A DNA stretch of 64,000 bases from Planctomycetota bacterium (GTDB taxonomy: Bacteria; Planctomycetota; Planctomycetia; Pirellulales; PALSA-1355). The stretch lies in assembly GCA_003389325.1 (NCBI GenBank), contig QQVE01000044.1:62001-126000 (forward strand), in the 5' to 3' direction. The translations under genes and the position numbers were made by a program. Shown here piece by piece: positions 54,488-62,494 of the stretch (positions are counted from its first letter, which is position 1; each line of letters begins with the position of its first letter). The notes beneath the pieces were generated by a model. It did not search any database. It had not been told where the DNA came from and saw only the letters and a list, made by a program, of their open reading frames with translations.

Positions 54488-55222
54488 ATGATTGACCTTG
54501 CTCTTCGCCCAGCGCGGCTGTGCGCGCTTGCGGCGCTCGTGATTCTTGTCGCGTCGCTCGACGCCCGGGCCGAATCGAAGGACGCCTCCTCGGGCGCGAA
54601 GCTCACGGGGAAGGTCGTGCTCGAGGGCCCGCCGCCGGAGCCGCGCGTAATCAACATGTCGAAGGACCCCAAGTGCATCGAGCTGCACGACGGCAAGGAA
54701 GTGCTCGACGAGGCGGTGCTGATCGGAAAGGACGGCGGCGTGAAGAACGCCTTCGTCTACGTGCGCCGCGGCGCGCCGAAGCAGGACTACCCGATGCCCG
54801 ACGAGCCGGCCGTGCTCGATCAAACGCACTGCGCCTATCGGCCGCGGGTGATGGGCATGCGGGTGGGGCAACAGTTGCTGGTGAAGAACAGCGACCCGGT
54901 GACGCACAACGTGCGATCGTTTCCGATCTTCAACCGGCCCTTCAACTACGGCCAGCCGGCCGATTCCGAGCCGCGCGACCGCGTGTTCGACCGCGCCGAG
55001 CGCGAGATCGAGGTGCAGTGCGACATCCACCCCTGGATGCACGCCTTCATCTTCGTGATGGATCACCCGTTCTACTGCGTGACCCAGGAAGACGGCACGT
55101 ACGAGATCGACGGTCTGCCGCCGGGCGAGTACACCCTGGCCCTGTGGCACGAAAAGCTGGGCAAGCAGCAGCAGAAGATCGTGATCGGCGAGAAGCCCGC
55201 CGAGTTGAACTTCACGTACTAA
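54488..55222 (+). CDS. Cupredoxin-like (plastocyanin/azurin-type) copper protein
   Basis: 244 residues, 21 bases after the lyase-like gene. A signal sequence (LCALAALVILVASLDARAE) precedes a beta-sandwich that carries type-1 copper ligands: His140 in VTHNVRSF and Cys178-x2-His181-x2-Met184 in CDIHPWM. The C-terminal region (GTYEIDGLPPGEYTLALWHEK) is a carboxypeptidase regulatory-like module. It should carry single electrons in the periplasm and could be the terminal acceptor for the cytochrome. The gene ends the cluster, and a paired inverted repeat follows at 55255-55320. Confidence 0.85.
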   Translation: MIDLALRPARLCALAALVILVASLDARAESKDASSGAKLTGKVVLEGPPPEPRVINMSKDPKCIELHDGKEVLDEAVLIGKDGGVKNAFVYVRRGAPKQDYPMPDEPAVLDQTHCAYRPRVMGMRVGQQLLVKNSDPVTHNVRSFPIFNRPFNYGQPADSEPRDRVFDRAEREIEVQCDIHPWMHAFIFVMDHPFYCVTQEDGTYEIDGLPPGEYTLALWHEKLGKQQQKIVIGEKPAELNFTY

Positions 55223-55254
55223 GGGGGGCCGCCGCCTCGGTGCGCGTACGGCTC

Positions 55255-55320
55255 GACACATGAATGTGCCGGCTAGAGTACACATCGGCCGTGCACGGCT
55301 TAGCCGATACATTTTGTGTC
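55255..55320. repeat. Inverted repeat, ACATGAATGTG family (diverged paired copy)
   Basis: GACACATGAATGTGCCGGCT (55255-55274) and the opposed AGCCGATACATTTTGTGTC (55302-55320) resemble the copy at 19641. The outer pair has changed on both arms: GGCACA/TGTGCC there is GACACA/TGTGTC here. It lies between the convergent cupredoxin and sulfatase genes. Confidence 0.75.
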
Positions 55321-55345
55321 GCTCGCATGCCGCCGCAGCGTCGCT

Positions 55346-56791
55346 CTACCTACCGCTGCCGGGCGTCGCCGCGTCGGCATAATCCTCGCCGTTGAGGCTC
55401 CGCACGACCGACTCGAGCCAGGTCTCAAGCGCCGCGCGCATCGTTTCCACGCGCTGCGGCTCGTCGTCGGCCAGGTCGATTTCCTCGGCGGGGTCGTCGG
55501 CCAGGTTGTAGAGCTGCCAGACGACGTCGCCCTGCGGGCGCTCGATGCGGTGCAGCTTCCAATCGCCGTCGGTCCAGGCCGAGTGGCCGGGGAACGAATC
55601 CAGGGGGTAGGCCGGTTCGGGCAGTTCGGCCGCGCGGCGGCTGGCCTCGTAGGGCTCGAGATCGCCGCCGGCCTGCTGAGCTTCGAGCAGCTCGCCCATC
55701 CACGCGGCCGAGGGCGTGCGGATGCCGCCGATGCGATAGTCCCAAAAGCCCATCGGCCGCGGCCGCTGCTGCGGCTTGCCCTCGATGACCGGCACCAGGC
55801 TCACGCCATCGAGCGGCGGTTGGTTGTCCACTTGGACGCCGGCAATCTCGAGCAACGTGGGATAGATATCGCAGGTGTTCGCGCGGACGGCGGTCGCGCG
55901 CGGCTTTCGGATCTTTTCGGGCCATTCGAGAATCGAGGGTACCAGCAGCCCGCCTTCGTACACGTTGCCCTTGTGGCCGCGGTGCCCGCCGGTGGAGCCG
56001 ACCTTGGGCAGGGCCCCGTTGTCGCTGCAGTACCAGAGGATGGTGTTGTCGCGAATGCCCATGGTGGTCAAGGCGTCGCGGAGCTTGCCGAACGCCCGGT
56101 CCATGCCGGTGATTTCGCCGTAGAAATTCTGGTGCTGCTTCGACTCGCCGTCATACAGGGCGCGGTCGCGCTCGATGGCCCGATGCGGATTGTGCGGCGA
56201 GCCGAACCACACCACCGCCAGAAACGGCTCGCCCTCGGTCGCCCGGGCCGAGATCCAATCCAGCGCCGCGTCGACCGTGACCATCGAGCTTTCGCCCTGG
56301 GTCTGCACGGCGCGGCCGCGATGCGAGAGGATGGGATCGTTGTCGAAAAAGTTGGGAGCGCTGAGCCATTCGTCGAAACCGTTCTTGCCGGGGTGCACGG
56401 GGCTCGCATTGCGCACCGAGCCGAGATGCCACTTGCCGAAATGCCCCGTGGCGTAGCCCGCCTCACCGAGCGCCTTGGCCAGCGTCGTTTCCTGGGGGCG
56501 AATCGGGTAACCCCACTTGAACACGCCCATCCGGTTCGGGTGCCGGCCGGTCATCACGCTGGCCCGGGTGGGCGAGCAAACCGGCGCGGCGGCGTAGAAC
56601 CGATCGAACCACAGCCCGTCGGCAGCCGCCTGGTCGAAGTTGGGCGTCTTGAGCTTGGGATGCCCGTTGTAGGCCATGTCGCCCCAGCCCTGATCGTCGG
56701 CCATCACAAGAATGATGTTCGGGCGCTCGGCGGCGGCGGCGCTGGCGGCAACGACGAACAAGGCGGCAAGGATCGCGAGGATGCTCTTCAT
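55346..56791 (-). CDS. Secreted sulfatase (second, unlike copy)
   Basis: 481 residues. Signal sequence (SILAILAALFVVAASAAAAE) then NIILVMADDQGWGDMAYNG with the paired Asp metal ligands. The sulfatase signature CSPTRASVMTGRHPNRMG has Cys72 as the formylglycine site, and GHFGKWHLGS follows. WYCSDNGALPKVGSTGGHRGHKGNVYEGG supplies the lower metal ligands. Only the active-site motifs are shared with the sulfatase at 15925, so substrates probably differ. The ATG is three bases from the toxin stop on the same strand, so expression may follow the antitoxin-toxin promoter. Confidence 0.93.
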   Translation of the reverse strand: MKSILAILAALFVVAASAAAAERPNIILVMADDQGWGDMAYNGHPKLKTPNFDQAAADGLWFDRFYAAAPVCSPTRASVMTGRHPNRMGVFKWGYPIRPQETTLAKALGEAGYATGHFGKWHLGSVRNASPVHPGKNGFDEWLSAPNFFDNDPILSHRGRAVQTQGESSMVTVDAALDWISARATEGEPFLAVVWFGSPHNPHRAIERDRALYDGESKQHQNFYGEITGMDRAFGKLRDALTTMGIRDNTILWYCSDNGALPKVGSTGGHRGHKGNVYEGGLLVPSILEWPEKIRKPRATAVRANTCDIYPTLLEIAGVQVDNQPPLDGVSLVPVIEGKPQQRPRPMGFWDYRIGGIRTPSAAWMGELLEAQQAGGDLEPYEASRRAAELPEPAYPLDSFPGHSAWTDGDWKLHRIERPQGDVVWQLYNLADDPAEEIDLADDEPQRVETMRAALETWLESVVRSLNGEDYADAATPGSGR

Positions 56792-56794
56792 CTC

Positions 56795-57007
56795 TTAAGC
56801 CCTTGAAGCTGGCAGGGGTGGCGTATCGAGTGACTTGCACGGCATTATGGCCAAGCCTGCGGCATTTTCAGCGATCGCCTCGATCGTTTTGGAAAAGGTT
56901 TGATACCAGCGTGCTGCGCCCTCGGTCGACCGCTCGGCAATCCAGGCGTAAATCACATGGACGTTGCGTCCCGCCTCGTCCGCGAGGATGATGCGCCGTC
57001 TAGGCAT
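56795..57007 (-). pseudogene. Truncated ParE/RelE-like toxin
   Basis: 70 residues. The N-terminal half matches the ParE/RelE pattern (RRIILADEAGRNVHVIYAWIAERSTEGAARWYQTFSKTIEAI) but the frame ends at 56795 where a full toxin would continue for about 25-30 more residues. The last 20 residues (AIMPCKSLDTPPLPASRA) do not look like the family's C-terminal strands. The missing strands carry the catalytic residues, so it is probably inactive. The start overlaps the antitoxin by eight bases. No alternative frame restores the missing end. Confidence 0.65.
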
Positions 57008-57260
57008 CGTCGGACAAGTCGTGCTTGGCCCGGAAGTCGGTATCGAAGTCGTCGAAGGACCGGCTGCGACCGGCGGCTGCGTCCGACAGTCCGCGGCGAA
57101 TCCCCTCCACGACCGCGGTGTCCTCTTCGATCACCACGTTGTTGCGCGCGTCGAGCGTCTTGAGCGCTTCACGCAGCAAGTCGTCTTCAGACGAGAAACT
57201 TCCCTTGGCCATTTGCTCTCGAACGAGCTTCTCGACATCCGGCGGAAACTGGTAGTGCAT
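57000..57260 (-). CDS. ParD-like antitoxin paired with a truncated toxin
   Basis: 86 residues. MHYQFPPDVEKLVREQMAKG followed by SFSSEDDLLREALKTLDARNN is the ribbon-helix-helix segment. The tail (VVEGIRRGLSDAAAGRSRSF then DDFDTDFRAKH) is acidic and likely binds the toxin. It shares FPPDVE with the antitoxin at 965. It overlaps the truncated toxin by eight bases. The antitoxin may have been kept to neutralise the intact toxin elsewhere (inference). Confidence 0.8.
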   Translation of the reverse strand: MHYQFPPDVEKLVREQMAKGSFSSEDDLLREALKTLDARNNVVIEEDTAVVEGIRRGLSDAAAGRSRSFDDFDTDFRAKHDLSDDA

Positions 57261-57380
57261 GACCGTTGCTCCCTATGAAGCTTGACCGACAATTCTATTC
57301 TAGCGCAGGCGGCCCCCCGACTCCATCGGTCGCTTTCGCGTCTAAAACCCCTAGCAGTTTATCGGCCCACATCACCATCA

Positions 57381-57878
57381 TCACTTGCGGCGGCCGGGGC
57401 GCTGGGCTTTCTCGAGCTGATGCAGCAGTTCCTCGTCGCGGCCCAGGCGTTCCTCCAGAGCCCGCTGCACCGTCACGCTGAGCACGGTGAACAGCACGCC
57501 GGTGGTAAGCCCGAACATCATTACGCCGTTGACCGCCTCCAGGCCGCCCAGCAGGCGGCGGTCCTCGCTCATGACGATGTCGCCGTAGCCGAGCGTGGAG
57601 AAGTTGACCACCGAGTGATAGAAGGCCACGCGAAACTCCTCGAACTGGCCGCAGGCCACAAACAGCCACGCCCAGATCGACATCTGCACGAAGTTGCCCA
57701 CCACCATCGCCAGCATCGAAACGATCAGCACGCTCGAGGCGGCAAAGATCGAGGGCTTCAGTTGGCGCTTGCGGCGCAGCTTCACCAGCACCTTGACCAG
57801 CAGGGTCACGACCACGCACTGAATCGACAGGCAGACCGCCATCGCCGTGCAGCCCAGGATGAGATTCTCGACCAGCAT
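57381..57878 (-). CDS. Two-pore-domain-like potassium channel (Ion_trans_2 family)
   Basis: 165 residues with three or four hydrophobic segments. The selectivity filter is visible as VNFSTLGYGDIVMSEDR, where TLGYGD matches the TxGYGD filter of potassium channels. It lies between the helix SIFAASSVLIVSMLAMVVGN and the C-terminal helix AVNGVMMFGLTTGVLFTVLS. A short cytosolic coiled tail (RALEERLGRDEELLHQLEKAQ) ends it. It should form a tetrameric cation channel in the inner membrane. Confidence 0.85.
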   Translation of the reverse strand: MLVENLILGCTAMAVCLSIQCVVVTLLVKVLVKLRRKRQLKPSIFAASSVLIVSMLAMVVGNFVQMSIWAWLFVACGQFEEFRVAFYHSVVNFSTLGYGDIVMSEDRRLLGGLEAVNGVMMFGLTTGVLFTVLSVTVQRALEERLGRDEELLHQLEKAQRPGRRK

Positions 57879-57968
57879 CGCCTGCTCCGGAGGATGGCAT
57901 TTCCACCAGGATTGCCCTGGTGAACGGATGCGGCCAGCCTTGCAACATGTGAACTGCCATGCCCGCTG

Positions 57969-59060
57969 TCAGGCCACGGCCACTTTCACGCAGTTGATCG
58001 GTGGCAGCGACTCGAACAGGCATTCCCACTTTTCGCCGCCGTCGCGGCCGATCCAGAGTTGGCCGGTGGTGGTGCCCATGTACAACGCGGGCGACTTGAG
58101 CTCGTCGATGTCCAGGGCGTCGCGCAGCACGGTGAAGTAGCTTTCCTTCTTGGGAAACCCGGTGGTGAGCTTCTTCCACTTGCCGCCGCCGCTGGTGCTG
58201 CGCCAGACGGCCGGCTTGCCTTCGGGGCAGGTGCGCGTCATCGGCTCGAGCGGTACGACGTAGACCGTGTCGGGGTCGTGCGGATGCACCACGATCGGAA
58301 AGCCGAAGTCGCTGGGCAAACCGTCGGCGATCGAGTACCAGGTGTGCCCGTGGTCGTCGCTGCGCAAGACGCCGATGCCCGGCCGATCGGGCCAGCCGCC
58401 GTGATTTTGGATGTAGAAGCGGCCCGGTGCGTCGGGATGGCCGACAATCTTGTGCACACACTGCCCGAACTCGGGATAGGGGTCCGGCACGAAGCCCGCG
58501 CCGATGCCGTTGTTGGCGGCCTGGAACGTCTGGCCACCGTCTTCGCTGATGTAGTGGCCGCCGGTCGAGATGCCCAGGTGCAGGCGCTTGCCGTCGTTGA
58601 GAATGGTGTGCATGCACAGTCCGCCTGCGCCGGGCTGCCACTCTTTGGCGTGCTTGTGGTTGCTGATGCCGGGGACCATCTCCCACGAGTTGCCGCCGTC
58701 GGTGCTGCGAAACAGCGAGGCCGGCTCGACGCCGCACCACAGGTCCTTGCTGTCGCTGCCGGGCGTGAGCGACCAGATGTTGAGCACGGCCCGGCCGTCC
58801 TTCTTGGGAAAGGCGGGCGCGCTCTTGGTCTCTTTGAACTTCTTGCCCAGGTCGGTCGACACCAGCACCTTCATGCCGAAGAACGCGTTGCAGCTCGAAG
58901 CGTAAATGCGCGGCGAGCGGCGGCGATCAACCAGCGCGGAGTAAACGGCCACGCCCGGACCGAACGGTCCGCGCAGCTCGAAGCGTCCGCGCGACTTGGC
59001 GGCCTCGGCGACGAACAGCCCCTTCTTGGTTCCCAGACAAAGCACGATGCGGTCCGCCAT
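57969..59060 (-). CDS. BNR/Asp-box repeat beta-propeller protein (exo-alpha-sialidase-like)
   Basis: 363 residues without a signal peptide. It starts MADRIVLCLGTKKGLFVAE and shows at least four Asp-box motifs: STDGGNSWE, SEDGGQTFQ, SDDHGHTWY and GRDGGEKWE. These mark a sialidase-type six-bladed propeller. The catalytic Arg triad of sialidases was not recognised, so enzymatic sialidase activity is doubtful. The gene starts three bases after the stop of a MoaD/ThiS-like gene (59064), so they are co-translated; this pairing suggests a shared but unknown role. Confidence 0.85.
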   Translation of the reverse strand: MADRIVLCLGTKKGLFVAEAAKSRGRFELRGPFGPGVAVYSALVDRRRSPRIYASSCNAFFGMKVLVSTDLGKKFKETKSAPAFPKKDGRAVLNIWSLTPGSDSKDLWCGVEPASLFRSTDGGNSWEMVPGISNHKHAKEWQPGAGGLCMHTILNDGKRLHLGISTGGHYISEDGGQTFQAANNGIGAGFVPDPYPEFGQCVHKIVGHPDAPGRFYIQNHGGWPDRPGIGVLRSDDHGHTWYSIADGLPSDFGFPIVVHPHDPDTVYVVPLEPMTRTCPEGKPAVWRSTSGGGKWKKLTTGFPKKESYFTVLRDALDIDELKSPALYMGTTTGQLWIGRDGGEKWECLFESLPPINCVKVAVA

Positions 59061-59063
59061 CGA

Positions 59064-59339
59064 TCAACCTCCCGATACTGCCGGCATGATGGTCAATACG
59101 TCGCCCGGCTCGAGCTTCTGCCCGAGCCCGCCTCGCCGATCCAAACAAACGTCGTTCACAAACACGTTGACGTGCCGGCGCACCGCACCGGTGTCGTCGC
59201 ACACGCTGCGGTACAGCGCCGGGTGCGTCTCTTCCAACTGGTCGAGCGCCTTGCGCACCGTCGCGGCCGAGGTGGGCAGCTCGGAGACGCCGCCGCACTC
59301 GGCCCGCAACGCGGAGGGGATTTGAATCATGATCGCCAT
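59064..59339 (-). CDS. MoaD/ThiS-family small sulfur-carrier-like protein
   Basis: 91 residues from ATG 59339, with AAGGA nine bases upstream; a longer frame to 59441 is not supported. It has a ubiquitin-like beta-grasp pattern (MIQIPSALRAECGG, then VRRHVNVFVNDVCLDRRGG, then LEPGDVLTIMPAVSGG). The C-terminus ends in Gly-Gly, as needed for thiocarboxylate formation in MoaD and ThiS. No moaE, thiF or thiG homologue is adjacent. The stop is three bases before the BNR propeller gene. Confidence 0.85.
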   Translation of the reverse strand: MAIMIQIPSALRAECGGVSELPTSAATVRKALDQLEETHPALYRSVCDDTGAVRRHVNVFVNDVCLDRRGGLGQKLEPGDVLTIMPAVSGG

Positions 59340-59385
59340 GATGGTTGGTCCTTGCGCCAGGGCGCGCTCGTGCTTGCCGCACCCG

Positions 59386-59877
59386 CTAGCCGGGGGCGCC
59401 CTGTTCGTGGGGCGCGTCGAAGGCGGCCTGCATGCCCTCAACGATCTCCTCGTGCGTCAGATCGCGGTTGTGGGTGGCAACCGACCAGCAGTGTCCAAAC
59501 GGATCGATCACCGAGCCGTAGCGGTCTCCCCAGAACATGTCCTGCACGGGCATCATCGGCGTGGCGCCCGCTTCGACAGCCTGCTTGATCGTGGCGTCGC
59601 AGTCCTCGACGTAGCGATGGATCGTCACCGGCGTGCCGCCGAGCGCCTGGGGCGTTTGCGACTTGCCGCCACAGTACTCGGGAAAGTCGTCGACCAGAAA
59701 CACCATCAGGCCGTCGATCTCGATCTCGGCGTGCATGATCCGGCCGTCGGGCGACGGCATGCGGCCGACCTCCTTGGCGCCGAACGCTTGCTTGTAAAAC
59801 TCGATGGCCTTCTCGCACGAGCCGCATACCAGGTGCGGAATCAGTCCTTCGCGCCCGGGCGGAATCGGTGTTGTCAT
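59386..59877 (-). CDS. VOC/PhnB-like glyoxalase-fold protein
   Basis: 163 residues. GLIPHLVCGSCEKAIEFYKQAFG is the standard opening of PhnB-type VOC proteins, followed by HAEIEIDGLMVFLVDD and WGDRYGSVIDPFGHCWSVATH. These domains bind a metal in a two-fold beta-alpha-beta-beta-beta fold and act in resistance, isomerisation or dioxygenation; the role here is unknown. The start ATG 59877 has GGACC about seven bases upstream. It lies upstream of the MoaD-like gene on the same strand. Confidence 0.88.
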   Translation of the reverse strand: MTTPIPPGREGLIPHLVCGSCEKAIEFYKQAFGAKEVGRMPSPDGRIMHAEIEIDGLMVFLVDDFPEYCGGKSQTPQALGGTPVTIHRYVEDCDATIKQAVEAGATPMMPVQDMFWGDRYGSVIDPFGHCWSVATHNRDLTHEEIVEGMQAAFDAPHEQGAPG

Positions 59878-60191
59878 GCTCGGTCCTTTCGTTCACTAAA
59901 GGGGCTTCGTCGGCTGCCGGCAGTGCAGGACCCGCCCACGAGTGCCGACAGCATATCCTTCCAACTGCCTGTTGGTCGAACGGCCAGTCAAAAAATCGAC
60001 AGCCCGTCCGGGATTTTGTGCCGTGGCTGCCCTAACTGCCGAGAAGAGCCCGCTTCGCGGCTCGCCAGCCGGCCGCCACGACGTCACTCAACCACCGGCT
60101 GCGAGACGCTTTAGATCGAATCGCGGTTGCACGCCGCCGCCGGGCCGGGCACACTCGAGTCAGGGGAACCGTCCAACGCGAGCGGTGGCAC
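59878..60191. other. Divergent intergenic region, no gene recognised
   Basis: 314 bases between the VOC gene and the cellulase-like gene. Frames crossing it are short or overlap real genes. No clear promoter hexamers were found; a GGGCACACTCGAGTCAGGGG stretch lies at about 60146. Confidence 0.4.
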
Positions 60192-61337
60192 ATGAAGCGT
60201 ATGCATTTTTCTCGGCAGATGGTTTGCGCGGCCTTGGCCGTGCTGCTTCTCTGGACTTCGGCGGTGATGCTGAATGCCCAGGAGTCGCCGACCTCACGCC
60301 CCGCGACCCTCGAGCGTGTGCGGATCGCGCCCGACCGACCGCGGTTCGAACTGGCCGAGTCGGGAAAGACCTTCGTGCCCTGGGGGTTCAACTTCGTCGG
60401 CCGGTTCGGCCGGATCGTCGAGGAGTATTGGCAGGACGATTGGCCGAGTCTTGAAGAAGACTTCCGCCGCATGCGAGCACTGGGCGCGAACGTGGTGCGC
60501 CTGCACCTTCAAGTGGGTACCTACATGAAGTCGGCCGGCGAAGTCGACCCGGACGCTTTGAAGTTGCTCGCGCGCACGCTCGATCTGGCACAGCAGTGCG
60601 GCCTGTATCTGGATCTTACCGGGCTGGGCTGCTCCCCCCTGGATGCCGTGCCGGCGTGGTACGACGAACTTCCCGAAGCCGAGCGCTGGGCCGTGCAGGC
60701 CCGATTCTGGGAGGCGATCGCCAAGACCGGCGCCGGCCATCCGGCCGTGTTCTGCTACGACCTGATGAACGAGCCGATCATTGGCCAGGCCAAAGCAGGC
60801 GAACACCCCTGGCTGACCGGTGAGTTGGGCGGGCAGTACTTCGTGCAGCGGATTGCCAATCAGCCGGGCGAGCGCGATCGACGCGAGATCGCCGAGGCCT
60901 GGGTCGCAAAGATGGTGCAGGCCATTCGCAAGCACGATCAGGATGCCCTGGTTACGGTGGGCGTGATTCCCTGGGCCCACGTCTGGCCCAACGCGCAGCC
61001 GATCTTCTACGCACCCGAGGTGGCCCGGCATCTCGACTTTGTCAGCGTCCACTTCTACCCGAAGAAGGGCGAAGTCGAGAAGACGCTCGCGGCGTTGGCG
61101 GTCTACGACATCGGCAAGCCGCTGGTCGTCGAGGAGACGTTTCCCTTGAACTGCTCGCTCGAGGAACTCGACGCGTTTGTCGACGGCGCAGGGCCGCGCG
61201 TCGACGGCTGGATCAGCCACTACTTCGGCCACTCGATCGAGGAACACGCCAAGGGCGCCCAGCCGGGCGGGAAGCTCACCGCCGGATTTCTCGAGTACTG
61301 GAAGGACAAGGGGGCCGAGGCCGTCGCCGGGCAGTGA
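60192..61337 (+). CDS. Secreted GH5-like (cellulase family) glycosidase
   Basis: 381 residues. Signal sequence (MVCAALAVLLLWTSAVMLNAQ) then VRIAPDRPRFELAESGKTFVPWGFNFVGR, the usual opening of GH5-like hydrolases. The acid/base is in FCYDLMNEPIIG (Glu of NEP) and the nucleophile in GKPLVVEETFPL. It is shorter than the enzyme at 12547 and carries no binding modules. It should act on beta-glycans outside the cytosol. It begins 314 bases from the divergent VOC gene. Confidence 0.88.
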   Translation: MKRMHFSRQMVCAALAVLLLWTSAVMLNAQESPTSRPATLERVRIAPDRPRFELAESGKTFVPWGFNFVGRFGRIVEEYWQDDWPSLEEDFRRMRALGANVVRLHLQVGTYMKSAGEVDPDALKLLARTLDLAQQCGLYLDLTGLGCSPLDAVPAWYDELPEAERWAVQARFWEAIAKTGAGHPAVFCYDLMNEPIIGQAKAGEHPWLTGELGGQYFVQRIANQPGERDRREIAEAWVAKMVQAIRKHDQDALVTVGVIPWAHVWPNAQPIFYAPEVARHLDFVSVHFYPKKGEVEKTLAALAVYDIGKPLVVEETFPLNCSLEELDAFVDGAGPRVDGWISHYFGHSIEEHAKGAQPGGKLTAGFLEYWKDKGAEAVAGQ

Positions 61338-61347
61338 AGCGTACGGC

Positions 61348-61380
61348 TCACTTGAGTTCCACGGTGCCGAACGCGGCCAA
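61348..61380 (-). pseudogene. Remnant of a DNase I-like phosphodiesterase gene 3' end
   Basis: On the minus strand these bases read Ala-Leu-Ala-Ala-Phe-Gly-Thr-Val-Glu-Leu-Lys-stop. The intact phosphodiesterase at 62495 ends Ala-Val-Phe-Gly-Thr-Val-Glu-Leu-Glu-stop. 61351-61379 and 62498-62526 match in 26 of 29 bases. No further upstream coding is left, so a truncated duplicate gene is likely. Confidence 0.5.
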
Positions 61381-61522
61381 GGCTCGCGTTGAACAAGGTC
61401 ACCCGCGAGACCAGGACTCGCCACGTCGTGCGTATCCCGGCCGGCGTTGCTGCTCTTGATCGGGCTGCAGGCCCGCAGTAACTTTCGTGGCAAGTCGGCC
61501 CCTTCCAAAGGAGCAAGGCAGG

Positions 61523-62440
61523 ATGCGTCAATTGACTCTTTGCCGCCGCGCCTTCACGCTGATCGAGTTGCTGGTCGTGCTGGGGATCGTCGCCCTGGTG
61601 CTAGCCTTGCTACTTCCTGCAGTTCAGGCGGCGCGCGAGTCGGCACGACGTGCGGGTTGTGCTAGCAACCTGCGGCAGATTGGCGTTGCGCTCCAACTCT
61701 ATGACGGAGCCAATCGATCCTTTCCATCGGGCTACCTCTCCCAAACAGCTTCCGACGGGTCCGACGTCGGACCAGGCTGGGGTTGGGGCACGCTGCTGCT
61801 TGACTGCCTGGAAGAGAATCCTCTCCGAGGGCTGGTCCAGGTGAATCTGCCGATCGCAGCCGCGGTCAATTCGGAGAGTCGATTGAGGCAGGTCTCGTCG
61901 TATCGTTGCCCGTCCGACGCTGCGGATCCAGCCTGGTCGGCCTTTAGTGCCTGGGGGGACGTGGGTCCATCGCCGGCATCGAAAATTTGCGACATCGCTT
62001 CCGCTAACTATGTCGCAATGTTCGGCAACCGCGAACTCGGATCGCTTGGCACGGGGATGTTCTTCCGCAATAGTCACGTCCGGACTCGCGATATCCGTGA
62101 CGGCACAACCACCACGATCGCGATCGGGGAACGCTCGCATTCGCTCGGCAAGAGTACTTGGGTTGGAGCCGTTCCCGGAGCCATGCTGGGCCTGGTCACC
62201 GTTGAAGGCTGTGTCGCTATTGAGGACGGCTCAGGAATGGTCCTTGGCCACGCAAAGCCGGGCGGACGGCACGGCGACTCCACCAATGAGCTTGCGATGT
62301 TCTCCAGCGAACACACTGCCGGGGTCCATTTCTTGTTTGCGGATAATCACGTTGCCATGTTGAGCCGAGAAATCGATGGCAACATTCTCGAGTCGCTGTC
62401 GACTCGCGCAGGCAACGAACTTGTCGTGGTACCACGATAA
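61523..62440 (+). CDS. DUF1559 type II pseudopilin-like protein
   Basis: 305 residues from ATG 61523, with AAAGGAG about 12 bases upstream. The class III prepilin signal is RRAFTLIELLVVLGIVALV, cleaved before Phe. The DUF1559 hallmarks are LLPAVQAARESARRAGCASN and LRQIGVALQLYDGANRSFPSGY, and the C-terminal HTAGVHFLFADNHVAMLS matches the usual H-x-G-G-x-N-x-x-F-A-D-G region. These pseudopilins are very numerous in planctomycetes and of unknown role. The gene is less GC-rich than its neighbours and is flanked by a 29-base near-direct repeat. Confidence 0.9.
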   Translation: MRQLTLCRRAFTLIELLVVLGIVALVLALLLPAVQAARESARRAGCASNLRQIGVALQLYDGANRSFPSGYLSQTASDGSDVGPGWGWGTLLLDCLEENPLRGLVQVNLPIAAAVNSESRLRQVSSYRCPSDAADPAWSAFSAWGDVGPSPASKICDIASANYVAMFGNRELGSLGTGMFFRNSHVRTRDIRDGTTTTIAIGERSHSLGKSTWVGAVPGAMLGLVTVEGCVAIEDGSGMVLGHAKPGGRHGDSTNELAMFSSEHTAGVHFLFADNHVAMLSREIDGNILESLSTRAGNELVVVPR

Positions 62441-62494
62441 CGCGATTGCAGTGCTGAGAATTCTTGCCGAGGAGACTTCGATTCGAGTTGCCAG

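Noticed and set aside
51521..55312. A 1263-codon open frame on the minus strand across the redox cluster
   Set aside because: It is a shadow of high third-position GC in the plus-strand genes. Its product is Arg/Val/His-rich without domains, and the plus-strand genes have signal peptides, cofactor motifs and ribosome sites.
57969..59060. True sialidase
   Set aside because: Asp boxes are present, but the sialidase Arg triad, Tyr nucleophile and a signal peptide were not seen.
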